A stretch of 64,000 nucleotides of DNA from CAWCWK01 sp963842125 (GTDB lineage: Bacteria > Pseudomonadota > Alphaproteobacteria > Rhizobiales > CAWCWK01), in NCBI GenBank assembly GCA_963842125.1, contig CAWJFE010000005.1, positions 1,984,001 through 2,048,000 on the forward strand. The letters run 5' to 3'. A program made the position numbers and the translations under genes. Positions within the stretch are counted from its first letter, which is position 1; each line of letters starts with the position of its first letter. Under the pieces are notes generated by a model. That model searched no databases and was not told the DNA's origin. It saw nothing but the letters and a program-made list of their open reading frames with translations. Shown here piece by piece: positions 26,155-34,458 of the stretch.

Positions 26155-27111
26155 ATGAACAGACGCACGCTTCTCGCCCTCACGGCGACCGCATTCCTGG
26201 CCACGACGGCCATGTCGGCCCCCGCCATGGCGCAGGACCGCACCATCGCCGGCATCGTCTTCCAGCAGGACCAGTTCTTCCGCACCATTCAGATGGGCAT
26301 GGAGGCCGCCGCCGAGGAGGCCGGCGCGACGCTTCTCCAGGGCAATTCGGAATCGAAGCCCGAGAAGGAAGTCCAGCTTATCGATACGTTCGTGACGCGC
26401 GGCGTCGACGCCATCGTCATCTCGCCGATCAGCGCGACGGCCTCGGCGCCCGCCCTGCAGCGCGCCAAGGATGCCGGCGTCACCATCGTGACCTACAACT
26501 CGGCCGTCGAAGGCGACATTCCGGTTTCCTACCTCAATTCTTCGCAGCGCGACCTCGGCGCCACGACGGGTGCGGCGGCGGCCGAGTTCATCAACGACAC
26601 GCTCGGCGGATCGGCCAAGGTCGCGACGCTGGGCTTCAAGGCGCTGCTGCCCGAAGTCTCTGGCGATCGCGTCGATGGCTTCATCGAGGCCGTCGAAGCG
26701 GGCGGTGCGAGCATCGAGGTCGTCAGCCAGCAGGACGCCTGGCTGGCCGAGAAGGCCGTCTCCGTCGCCGGCGACATCATCACGGCGAACCCCGAACTCA
26801 ACATCATCTACGCCGCCAACGAAGGCGGCACGGTCGGCGCGGTTCAGGCGGTGCGCAATGCGGGCAAGGAAGGCCAGATCTACGTCTTCGGCATCGACGG
26901 CTCGGAGCAGCTCGCCGATTTCCTGATGGACGAGGACAACGTGCTCCAGGCGGTCACCGCGCAGTCGCCCTTCGAGATGGGCTCGATGGCGGTCAAGGCC
27001 GCGCTCGACAGCCTCGATGGGAACGCGGTCGAGCCGGAAGTCGTCGTTCCGGCGCTCGGTCTCAACCGCAACGATCCCGATGCCGTGCAGGCGTTCAAGG
27101 ACAGCCTCTAG
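26155..27111 (+). CDS. Sugar ABC transporter substrate-binding protein (RbsB-type)
   Basis: A 318-residue periplasmic sugar-binding protein of the ribose/galactose type. Signal peptide MNRRTLLALTATAFLATTAM ends at AMAQ. Fold landmarks are VTRGVDAIVISPISATA, VTIVTYNSAVEGD and AANEGGTVGAVQAVRNAG with IYVFGIDGSEQ, the usual hinge and sugar-contact regions. GGGAGGA precedes the ATG. It begins 11 nt after the regulator gene and is followed by a stable stem-loop and then the ATPase gene. Likely ligand is a pentose, hexose or sugar acid that the divergent uxuA operon breaks down (inference). Confidence 0.92.
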   Translation: MNRRTLLALTATAFLATTAMSAPAMAQDRTIAGIVFQQDQFFRTIQMGMEAAAEEAGATLLQGNSESKPEKEVQLIDTFVTRGVDAIVISPISATASAPALQRAKDAGVTIVTYNSAVEGDIPVSYLNSSQRDLGATTGAAAAEFINDTLGGSAKVATLGFKALLPEVSGDRVDGFIEAVEAGGASIEVVSQQDAWLAEKAVSVAGDIITANPELNIIYAANEGGTVGAVQAVRNAGKEGQIYVFGIDGSEQLADFLMDEDNVLQAVTAQSPFEMGSMAVKAALDSLDGNAVEPEVVVPALGLNRNDPDAVQAFKDSL

Positions 27112-27121
27112 CCTCCAGCCT

Positions 27122-27148
27122 CCGGCGCCCTCTCACACGGGGCGCCGG
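27122..27148 (+). terminator. Stem-loop after the binding-protein gene
   Basis: CCGGCGCCC and GGGCGCCGG form a perfect 9-bp stem with a 9-nt loop, 10 nt after the binding-protein stop and 33 nt before the ATPase start. No T-run follows, so it is more likely an mRNA 3'-end stabiliser or partial attenuator than a full terminator. Confidence 0.7.
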
Positions 27149-27181
27149 CCTCCTCTAGCCTAGCCCCCACCAGGACTTTCC

Positions 27182-28741
27182 ATGACGGCCGGACTGATCG
27201 AGGTCGCCGGGTTGCGCAAGGCCTATGGGCCGACCGTGGCTCTGGACGACGTCACCCATACGTTCGCCCCCGGCCGCGTCCACGCGCTGATGGGCAAGAA
27301 CGGGTCGGGCAAATCGACGCTCGTGAAACTGCTCGCGGGCGCGGTTCAGCCCGACGCCGGCACGATCCGCGTCAACGGCCGCGCCGTCACCCTCGCCTCC
27401 CCTGCCGACGCGCTCGCCAACCGGATCGTCACGGTCCACCAGGAACTCTCGCTCGTCGCCGAACTCTCCGTCGCCGAGAACATCTATCTCGGCCGCCTGC
27501 CCTATACGAAGGGCCTGCCCCGCATCGATTGGGGCCGGGTACGGGCCGATGCAACGGCGCTTCTCGACGACATGGGCCTCGACGTCGATCCGCGCCGGCA
27601 GGTCTCCTCCTTCTCCGTCGGCCGTCAGCAGGTGATCGAGATCGCCAAGGCGATGTCCTTCGATCCGACGATCCTCCTCCTCGACGAGCCGACATCGGCC
27701 CTCGCGCAAGCGGAGGTCGAGCACCTCTTCGCGCTCGTCGAGCGGTTGAGGGCCCGCGGTGTGACGATGGTCTACATCACTCACCGCATGTCCGAGCTCT
27801 TCGACGTGGCCGACACCTGCACCGTCCTGCGAGACGGGCGCCTCGTCGGCTCGATCGAGATGGCGGATGCGACGCCGGAGGGCATCGTCGAGATGATGTT
27901 CGGCGATGTGGCCCGCGCCGTCCGCCCGCCATCCGACACGCTAAGCGCGGCGGCACCGGCCGTTCTCGAAGTACGCGGGCTCAGCCGAAAGGGCGCGTTC
28001 GAGGACGTCTCGTTCGACCTCAAACGGGGCGAGATCCTCGGTTTTGCCGGCATGCTCGGCGCTGGACGCACCGAGGTGCTGCGCGCCATATTCGGCGCCG
28101 ATCCCTTCGATTCCGGCACCATCGTGCTGGACGGCGAGACGGTAACGGATCCGACACCCGTCACGATGAAGGCGCGCGGCGTCGGCTATACGCCCGAAAA
28201 CCGCAAGGAGGTCGGCCTCGTCCAGCCCCTCCCCGTCCACGACAACCTCTGCATGGCGAGCATGCGCCGCATCGCGCCCTCGGGCATCGTCACCCGCGCG
28301 GCCGAAGCGCCCTACGTCTCCCGCCAGATCGAGGATCTTGCGATCAAGGTCGCCGACCCGATGCAGCCGGCCTCGACCCTATCTGGCGGCAATCAGCAAA
28401 AGATCGTCATTGGCAACTGGCTCAACACCGAGCCGAAGGTCATGTTCTTCGACGAACCGAGCCGCGGCATAGACGTGCAGGCCAAGCAGCAGATCTTCGA
28501 GATCATGTGGCGCGAGGCCGAGGCCGGCATCTCCTCCATCTTCGTCTCGACCGAGGCGGAGGAACTGCTCGAGGTCTGCGATCGCATCCTCGTCATGCGC
28601 GGCGGGCGGATCGTCGAGGAGGTTCTGCCGCACGAGACCAGCATCGCCGAGCTCTACGCGCTCTGCATGGAGCCCAAGGCCGCCGAGGATGCCGACGATG
28701 CGATCACCCGCCACGCCGAAGCGATGGCGACCCACCAATGA
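27182..28741 (+). CDS. Sugar ABC transporter ATP-binding protein (RbsA-type, double NBD)
   Basis: A 519-residue protein with two nucleotide-binding domains, typical of CUT2 sugar importers. The N-terminal domain has Walker A GKNGSGKST (about residue 40), signature SFSVGRQQVIEIAKA and Walker B ILLLDEPTSAL. The C-terminal domain has the degenerate Walker A GMLGAGRTEVLRA, signature LSGGNQQKIVIG and VMFFDEPSRGIDV. The normal asymmetry of the family is therefore present: only the first site is likely to hydrolyse ATP well. Second transporter gene of the operon, 28 nt before the permease gene. Confidence 0.95.
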   Translation: MTAGLIEVAGLRKAYGPTVALDDVTHTFAPGRVHALMGKNGSGKSTLVKLLAGAVQPDAGTIRVNGRAVTLASPADALANRIVTVHQELSLVAELSVAENIYLGRLPYTKGLPRIDWGRVRADATALLDDMGLDVDPRRQVSSFSVGRQQVIEIAKAMSFDPTILLLDEPTSALAQAEVEHLFALVERLRARGVTMVYITHRMSELFDVADTCTVLRDGRLVGSIEMADATPEGIVEMMFGDVARAVRPPSDTLSAAAPAVLEVRGLSRKGAFEDVSFDLKRGEILGFAGMLGAGRTEVLRAIFGADPFDSGTIVLDGETVTDPTPVTMKARGVGYTPENRKEVGLVQPLPVHDNLCMASMRRIAPSGIVTRAAEAPYVSRQIEDLAIKVADPMQPASTLSGGNQQKIVIGNWLNTEPKVMFFDEPSRGIDVQAKQQIFEIMWREAEAGISSIFVSTEAEELLEVCDRILVMRGGRIVEEVLPHETSIAELYALCMEPKAAEDADDAITRHAEAMATHQ

Positions 28742-28769
28742 TACACGCGCTTCCCACCGAGGATAGATA

Positions 28770-29729
28770 ATGGCCGGTTCCGCGCGGGGCTTCCTGACCC
28801 GCTATCCGATGGAGATCATCCTCGTTCTCCTCTACGTCTATCTCAGCCTCTCGGCGCCGGGCTTCTTCAGCCTCGGCAACCAGCTCAACGTGCTGCGCAA
28901 CATCACCATGCAGGGCATCATCGCCTTCGGCATGACGATGGTCATCATCTCAGGCGAGATCGACTTGTCGGTCGGCTCCGGCGTCGCGCTGGCCGGCTGC
29001 ATCATCGCCTGGTTCTGCGGCGTCTATACCGACGATATCGGCGCGCTCGCCGCCGTCATCATCGGCGGCGCGATCGCTATCACGGTGCAGTTCTCGCTCG
29101 GCATCTTCACCGGCCGCATCCGCCAGTGGTTCAACGTGCCGACCTTCATCACCACGCTCGCCCTCCTCACCATGGTGCGGGGTGCGGCGAACCTCATTAC
29201 CGGCGGCTTCCCGCTCGCCACGTTCCCGCGATGGTTCAACACGCTGGGCTCTGGCTTCTTTCTCGGCGTGCCGATCCCGGTCTACGTCTTCGCCGTCACC
29301 TTCGCCGCCATACACTTCCTGATGAACTACACGCGCTTCGGCCGCGCCGTCTATGCGGTGGGCGGCAACCCCGAAGCGGCCCGCCTGTCGGGTATCGACA
29401 TCTGGAAGGTGAAGGCGCTCGCGCTCGGCATCACCGGGGCGCTCACGGGCGTCGCGGGTATCCTCATCGCGGCGCAGATCGGGTCCGGAAACGCGACGGC
29501 CGCCGCGGGCTGGGAGCTCGACGTCATCGCCGCCGTCATCATAGGCGGCACCTCGCTCTTCGGCGGCAAGGGGCGGATCTGGGGCACCTTCATCGGCGTC
29601 CTCTTCCTCGGCTTCGTCGTCAACGGCATGACGCTGCTCAACGTGTCGGAATACTGGCAATACGTGGTGCGCGGGGCGTTGATCCTCGGCGCCGTCCTCT
29701 TCAACTACATGCTGGAGCGCCTGCGATGA
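28770..29729 (+). CDS. Sugar ABC transporter permease (RbsC-type)
   Basis: A 319-residue inner-membrane permease of the BPD_transp_2 (CUT2) family with about eight to ten hydrophobic helices. Typical sequences are TMVIISGEIDLSVGSGVAL, VYAVGGNPEAARLSGID and ELDVIAAVIIGGTSLFGGKG, the last being the family signature that contacts the ATPase. It completes the importer with the binding protein and RbsA-type ATPase. Its stop overlaps the following dehydrogenase ATG as ATGA. Confidence 0.94.
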   Translation: MAGSARGFLTRYPMEIILVLLYVYLSLSAPGFFSLGNQLNVLRNITMQGIIAFGMTMVIISGEIDLSVGSGVALAGCIIAWFCGVYTDDIGALAAVIIGGAIAITVQFSLGIFTGRIRQWFNVPTFITTLALLTMVRGAANLITGGFPLATFPRWFNTLGSGFFLGVPIPVYVFAVTFAAIHFLMNYTRFGRAVYAVGGNPEAARLSGIDIWKVKALALGITGALTGVAGILIAAQIGSGNATAAAGWELDVIAAVIIGGTSLFGGKGRIWGTFIGVLFLGFVVNGMTLLNVSEYWQYVVRGALILGAVLFNYMLERLR

Positions 29730-30496
29730 GCGCGTTTACGGGCAAGGCCGCCCTCATCACCGGTACGACCGGCATCGGCCGCACGACGGCGCTGCGCCTG
29801 CGCGACGACGGTGCCGATGTGATGGCGCTCGGCATCGACGAGGCCGGCAACGCCGCCCTCGCAGCCGACGGCATCGCGGTGCGGCGCACCGACGTGTCCG
29901 ATCCCGTCGACGTCGAAGCCGCCATCGACGAGCTACGCGAGCGCTTCGGGCGCCTTGACGTCATCGTCAACGCCGCCGCCATTCATCCCTATGGGGATGC
30001 CGTCGAGACCGACGCGGCCACCTTCCAGCGCTGCCTCGCGGTCAACGTGGGTTCCATCCACCTCCTCGCCCATTTCGGCGTGCCGCTGATGCGGAAGGGC
30101 AAGGCGGGGGGCGCGATCGTCAACGTGTCGAGCGTGCAGGGCCATGCCTGCCAGGCCGGGGTCGCGGCCTATGTCGCCTCCAAAGGCGCGATCCATGCGC
30201 TAACCCGCGCGATGGCGCTCGACTTCGCCGCAGACCAGATCCGCGTCGTCTCGGTGAGCCCCGGCTCGGTGCGAACGCCGATCCTGGAGCTGGCCGCGCG
30301 GACCTTCGACGGCCCCGACGCCGACATCGATGAAGCCTTCGCCCGCTTTGGCGCCGCGCACCCCCTCGGCCGCATCGGCGAGCCCGAAGAGGTCGCCGAT
30401 CTCATCGCCTTCCTCGCCTCCGATAGGGCCAGCTTCATCACGGGTTCCGATCACAGGATCGACGGCGCACTCACGGCAGGCCTCGGCGTACGATAG
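29726..30496 (+). CDS. Short-chain dehydrogenase/reductase
   Basis: A 256-residue classical SDR. The NAD(P)-binding motif is LITGTTGIGRTTAL (Gly-rich, TGxxxGxG-like), followed by the NAG-like motif VNAAAIHP, the catalytic Ser in IVNVSSVQG and Tyr/Lys in YVASKGAIHAL. The acidic stretch after beta-2 is weak, so NAD versus NADP is not clear. Translation is coupled to the permease gene by a 4-nt overlap, so it belongs to the import operon and probably oxidises or reduces the imported sugar or sugar acid (inference). Confidence 0.88.
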   Translation: MSAFTGKAALITGTTGIGRTTALRLRDDGADVMALGIDEAGNAALAADGIAVRRTDVSDPVDVEAAIDELRERFGRLDVIVNAAAIHPYGDAVETDAATFQRCLAVNVGSIHLLAHFGVPLMRKGKAGGAIVNVSSVQGHACQAGVAAYVASKGAIHALTRAMALDFAADQIRVVSVSPGSVRTPILELAARTFDGPDADIDEAFARFGAAHPLGRIGEPEEVADLIAFLASDRASFITGSDHRIDGALTAGLGVR

Positions 30497-30513
30497 GAGC
30501 GCAGCGCTTCGGT

Positions 30514-31806
30514 CTATAGGTCGGCGGCCGTCGTGCGTCGCCGCGACACCGTCCAGCGCTTGTCGAGGTCGGGGTGGAGTTCGGTACCGAGTCCGGCGCC
30601 CGGCGGCACGGTGATCTGGCCGTTCGCAACGGGCGGCAATGCCGTGACGAGATCGCGATACCAGGTCCGCAGGAAGGCACGCACGCTTTCCTGCACGAGC
30701 GCGTTCGGCGCATTGAGCGACAGGTGCGTCGAGGCGGTGAGGACGACCGGGCCGGTGCAGTCGTGCGGGCCGACCGGCAGGTGCCACGCCTCGGCCATGG
30801 CGGCGATCTTGCGCGCCTCCGAGAGCCCGCCGCACCAGGAGAGATCGAGCATGACGACGCCGGCCGCGTCGGTCTCAAGCAAGTCCCGAAACGCCCAGCG
30901 TGACCCCAACGTCTCCGACGCGCAGATCGGCGCCGCGCTGACGGCTGCGTAGCGACGGAGGCTCGCGAGGCTATCCATGCGGATCGGGTCCTCGTGCCAA
31001 TAGGTCCCGTAGGGTTCCAAGGCCTTTGCGATTCGCATGGCCGGCAGCAGCTGCCACATCGAGTGAAACTCGACCATGATGTCCATCCGGTCACCGACGG
31101 CGCGGCGGATCTTCTCGAAGGGCTCCAGCGCCGCTTTGAGGTCGGCGGGCGAGATGTCCCGCCCATGGGTGCGCTCGGCCGCTGCATCGAAGGGCCAGAT
31201 CTTCATCGCTCGGATGCCTTCCGAGAGAAGGTCTTCGGCCAGCTCGTCCGCGCGGTGGAGGAAGGCGTCGAGATCGTCGAGCGGATGCGGCTCGGCGGCG
31301 CCGGCGCCATAGTTGGCCGTCACCTGCCCGCGCGTATCGGCGACGTAGCCGGGGCCCGCACAGGTATTGTAGGTGCGGATGCTGTCGCGGGTGAAGCCGC
31401 CGAGCAATTGCGCGATCGGCTGGTCGGTCGCGCGGCCCCAGAGGTCCCAGAGCGCGATGTCGATGGCCGAGTTGGCGCGCATCTCCACGCCCGTCGAGCG
31501 GTGGCCGAGATAGCCGACGAGATCGCGCGACACCGCGTCGATCGCCAGCGGATCACGTCCGATGAGGAGCGGTGCGATGCGTTCGTGAACGTCCGCCTCG
31601 ACGGCACCCGCCCCGAAGAACGTCTCGCCAAGGCCGGCGATGCCGTCGTTCGTCTCGACGCGGACCCAGATGAGGTTGGGCCGCTCGGCGACGCGGATCG
31701 TTTCGATGGCGGATATCGTGAGGCCGGAGCGTGGAGGCCCGGGGTTCTCGACAGACAGGTGGTCGACTTCTTCAGCGATACCCTCGTTCATTGTCCACGG
31801 CCCCAT
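30514..31806 (-). CDS. Mandelate racemase/muconate lactonizing (enolase superfamily) protein
   Basis: A 430-residue enolase-superfamily enzyme, probably an acid-sugar dehydratase. The N-terminal capping domain (about 35-160) begins SAIETIRVAERPNLIWVRVE; the barrel has AMKIWPFDAA (catalytic Lys strand), metal-ligand regions IMVEFHSMW, YWHEDPIRMD and CASETLGSR, and the catalytic His in GPHDCTGPV. I do not know the substrate of this subgroup. It converges on the SDR gene with an 18-nt gap. The ATG at 31806 is taken; ATG 31791 five codons later is possible, and neither has a strong ribosome site. It lies between the sugar-acid locus and anmK and shares a promoter gap with anmK. Confidence 0.85.
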   Translation of the reverse strand: MGPWTMNEGIAEEVDHLSVENPGPPRSGLTISAIETIRVAERPNLIWVRVETNDGIAGLGETFFGAGAVEADVHERIAPLLIGRDPLAIDAVSRDLVGYLGHRSTGVEMRANSAIDIALWDLWGRATDQPIAQLLGGFTRDSIRTYNTCAGPGYVADTRGQVTANYGAGAAEPHPLDDLDAFLHRADELAEDLLSEGIRAMKIWPFDAAAERTHGRDISPADLKAALEPFEKIRRAVGDRMDIMVEFHSMWQLLPAMRIAKALEPYGTYWHEDPIRMDSLASLRRYAAVSAAPICASETLGSRWAFRDLLETDAAGVVMLDLSWCGGLSEARKIAAMAEAWHLPVGPHDCTGPVVLTASTHLSLNAPNALVQESVRAFLRTWYRDLVTALPPVANGQITVPPGAGLGTELHPDLDKRWTVSRRRTTAADL

Positions 31807-31868
31807 TCTCGATCGTCCATCGCCGGCGATAGCCGCTACGACTACCGCCAAACGGCAGCAGACGAAAC

Positions 31869-31889
31869 GTTGAACCAACCCACTATAAT
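31869..31889. promoter_or_regulatory. Palindrome and TATAAT in the enolase/anmK divergent gap
   Basis: GTTGAACCAAC (31869-31879; GTTG/CAAC arms) is followed by TATAAT at 31884-31889 in the 163-bp divergent gap. No fitting -35 box stands 16-18 bp from the TATAAT on either strand, so this is only a candidate operator-promoter. Confidence 0.35.
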
Positions 31890-31969
31890 ACCAGTTCGCG
31901 CGGCTCTGCTTCACGGCTATGGTGGTCCCCGAACGCGGCATGGACACGGCCGGCGACGAGGGACCGAGG

Positions 31970-33100
31970 ATGAGCGTAGGCGGGTGGAGCGTCGGGTTGA
32001 TGACGGGCACGGTGCTCGACGGGAATATCGACGTCGCATTGCTGCGTACGGACGGCGAGGCGGTGCAGGCGTTCGGCCCATGGGCGCTCGTGCGCTACGA
32101 GCCGCAGGTCCTCGCCATGCTCGAAGACGCCCTCGCGGCGGCGCAGGAGTGGCAGTTCGCGAAGGACGAGCCTGCCGTCTTCGGGGAAGCCGAGCGCGCG
32201 CTGACGGAGGCGCAGTCCTCGGCCGTACGGCAGGTCGTCGAGACGAATGGCATGCGAATGGCCGACATCGACGTCGTCGGGTTCCACGGCCAGACCGTCC
32301 TCCACCGCGCGCCGACGGCCGACCGGCTCGGACAGACCCGCCAGCTTGGCGACGGGCAGCGCATGGCGGACGCGCTCGGGGTGCCCGTCGTCGTCGATCT
32401 GCGCTCGGCCGACATGGCGGCGGGCGGGCAAGGCGCGCCGCTCGCGGCCGTCTACCACCGGGCGCTCCTGGCGACGCTCGGGCGCACGGGAACGGCGGCC
32501 TGCCTCAACCTCGGCGGGGTCGGCAACATCACCTGGGCAGGCGACGATGCGCTCATCGCCTTCGACACCGGCCCCGGCAACGCGCCGATCAACGACTGGG
32601 TCCGCCAACACACGGGCGCGGAGATGGACCGGGACGGGGCGCTCGCCGCTGCCGGTACGATCGACGAGGCCCGACTGGCGCAGTTGCTCGACCATCCCTA
32701 CCTCGCGGCGCCCTACCCCAAATCGCTCGACCGGTTCGACTTCATGGCCAGTATGGCGGACGGACTCTCGCTCGAAGACGGGGCGGCGACGCTGACAGCG
32801 TTCACGGCCGCGACCGTCGCGCGTGGGCTGGCACTGCTGCCGTCGCGCCCGGACGCGATGATCGTGAGTGGCGGCGGGCGGCGGAACCCAACCCTGATGC
32901 GCGAGATGGCACGCCGGACCGGTCTGACGATCACCGACGCCGACGCGCTCGGGCTGCGCGGCGATGCGATCGAGGCGGAGGCCTTCGCGCTGCTAGCAGC
33001 GCGGACGATGCGTGCCCTTCCGAACAGTTTCCCGAGCACGACCGGCGCGCGCCACGCCGTCGTCGGGGGGCGGATCTGCAAGCCGATCGCGGATGTCTAA
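31970..33100 (+). CDS. anmK: Anhydro-N-acetylmuramic acid kinase
   Basis: A 376-residue sugar kinase of the ASKHA fold that opens and phosphorylates 1,6-anhydro-MurNAc from murein turnover to MurNAc-6-phosphate, the substrate of MurQ encoded 5 kb away. The ATP-binding start SVGLMTGTVLDGNIDVALL is the AnmK signature; GFHGQTVLHRAP, FDTGPGNAPINDW and MIVSGGGRRNPTLM are further family motifs. ATG 31970 is preferred over upstream ATGs at 31919 and 31940 because GAGGG lies 7 nt before it and the protein then has the usual length. Monocistronic, converging on the ABC ATPase gene across a dispersed repeat. Confidence 0.93.
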   Translation: MSVGGWSVGLMTGTVLDGNIDVALLRTDGEAVQAFGPWALVRYEPQVLAMLEDALAAAQEWQFAKDEPAVFGEAERALTEAQSSAVRQVVETNGMRMADIDVVGFHGQTVLHRAPTADRLGQTRQLGDGQRMADALGVPVVVDLRSADMAAGGQGAPLAAVYHRALLATLGRTGTAACLNLGGVGNITWAGDDALIAFDTGPGNAPINDWVRQHTGAEMDRDGALAAAGTIDEARLAQLLDHPYLAAPYPKSLDRFDFMASMADGLSLEDGAATLTAFTAATVARGLALLPSRPDAMIVSGGGRRNPTLMREMARRTGLTITDADALGLRGDAIEAEAFALLAARTMRALPNSFPSTTGARHAVVGGRICKPIADV

Positions 33101-33144
33101 TGCGGCTCCCGCAAACGTTGGCTGAAACGATGCCGTTCCTCCCG

Positions 33145-33318
33145 GTCATTCTAGAGCACCGACCCGAGAATCCAGGGCGCAATAGGCAGGACCCACGTCC
33201 GACGTCCCGACTAAGCGACGTGCGAAGGTTTGCCGCGGTCTGAGTAATGCGTTTGGTGCTCAGGATCCTCGGGTCGGTGCCCGAGGATGACGAAGGCGAG
33301 AGTGGGAAGCGTCGAGCC
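33145..33318. repeat. Dispersed intergenic element, copy B (inverted ends)
   Basis: Second copy of the element at 20914-21091, here filling the gap between anmK and the ABC ATPase. Left end GTCATTCTAGAGCACCGA then CCGAGAATCC; right end GGATCCTCGGGTCGGTGC then CCGAGGATGACGAAGG and GTCGAGCC. The outer arms are inverted copies of each other, and the middle shares GGCAGGACC-like sequence with copy A. Confidence 0.75.
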
Positions 33319-33337
33319 AGTGTTTGCAGGACCGGTA

Positions 33338-34453
33338 CTACGCCGCTTCCGTCAAGAGCGGGTTGCGGACGGTCTGCGCGAAGGCCGCACCGTCAGCGTC
33401 GAAGAGGTGGAGGCGTGACGAGGGCATGTCGAGGCCGACGGGTGTGCCGGGGCGTTCGGTCGCAAAGCCGTCGGTCTTGACGAGGAGGGTGGTGCCGTCG
33501 CCGAGGCCGACATGGAGGAAGGTTTCGCCGCCAAGCCGCTCGGCCAGCTGAACCTCGCCATCGAGGACGCCGGCGCCGGGCGCGGCAATCGCGACATGCT
33601 CGGGGCGCAGACCGAGCGAAACCTTCGATCCGGCCGAGGGCGCACCCTCGACCGGCACGCGCATCTCCGCCGAGCCTTGCGTACGGACGCCGACCCAGCC
33701 GTCGCCCGCACCCGTCACCTCGGCGTCGAGGACGTTCATCTTGGGGCTGCCGATGAAACCGGCGACGAAGAGGTTGGCCGGGTGGTGGTAGAGTTCGAGC
33801 GGCGTTCCGACCTGCTCGATCAGTCCGGCGCGCAGCACGACGATGCGGTCGGCCAGCGTCATCGCCTCGACCTGGTCATGCGTGACGTAGATCATCGTCG
33901 CGCCGAGCTGCTGGTGAAGGCGAAGGATCTCGACGCGCATCTGAACGCGCAGTGCGGCGTCGAGGTTGGACAAGGGCTCGTCGAAGAGGAAGATTTCGGG
34001 GTCGCGCACGATGGCGCGGCCGATCGCGACGCGCTGGCGCTGGCCGCCGGACAGCTCCTTAGGGCGGCGCTTCAGCAAGTCCTCGAGGCCGAGAATGCGC
34101 GCGGCCTTCGAGACCCGCTCCTCGATCAGCGCCTTGTCGGCCCCGGCATGGCGCAGGGCGAAGGCCATGTTACCGTAGACGTCCTTGTGCGGATAGAGCG
34201 CGTAGGACTGGAAGACCATCGCGATGCCGCGCTCCGACGGGGCGAGCGCGTTGACCCGCGATCCGCCGATTTCGACGTCGCCCCCCGACAGCGTCTCCAA
34301 CCCCGCCACCATGCGCAGCAGCGTCGATTTTCCGCAGCCCGACGGGCCGACGAAGACGACGAACTCGCCGTCCTTCACATCGAGATCGACACCGTGGATG
34401 ACGCGCGTCGCGCCATAACTCTTGCGGACATCCCTGAGGACCAGACCGGCCAT
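33338..34453 (-). CDS. Carbohydrate ABC transporter ATPase (UgpC/MalK type)
   Basis: A 371-residue ATPase of the CUT1 family. Walker A GPSGCGKST (about residues 37-45), Q-loop FQSYALYPHKDVYGNM, signature LSGGQRQRVAIGRA, Walker B IFLFDEPLSNLDAALR and the switch His in VTHDQVEAMTLADR are intact. A C-terminal TOBE/OB regulatory domain covers about residues 240-371 (SLGLRPEHVAI). It energises the two permeases encoded directly upstream. Last gene of the binding protein-permease-permease-ATPase operon, 5 nt after the second permease gene. Confidence 0.94.
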   Translation of the reverse strand: MAGLVLRDVRKSYGATRVIHGVDLDVKDGEFVVFVGPSGCGKSTLLRMVAGLETLSGGDVEIGGSRVNALAPSERGIAMVFQSYALYPHKDVYGNMAFALRHAGADKALIEERVSKAARILGLEDLLKRRPKELSGGQRQRVAIGRAIVRDPEIFLFDEPLSNLDAALRVQMRVEILRLHQQLGATMIYVTHDQVEAMTLADRIVVLRAGLIEQVGTPLELYHHPANLFVAGFIGSPKMNVLDAEVTGAGDGWVGVRTQGSAEMRVPVEGAPSAGSKVSLGLRPEHVAIAAPGAGVLDGEVQLAERLGGETFLHVGLGDGTTLLVKTDGFATERPGTPVGLDMPSSRLHLFDADGAAFAQTVRNPLLTEAA

Positions 34454-34458
34454 GACAA

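Noticed and set aside
27122..27148. Riboswitch in the sugar importer operon
   Set aside because: A simple perfect hairpin inside the operon after a stop codon, with no conserved aptamer-like junction.
31884..31889. TATAAT as a sigma-70 promoter for anmK
   Set aside because: The nearest TTGAAC stands only 8 bp away and nothing resembling a -35 lies at 16-18 bp on either strand.
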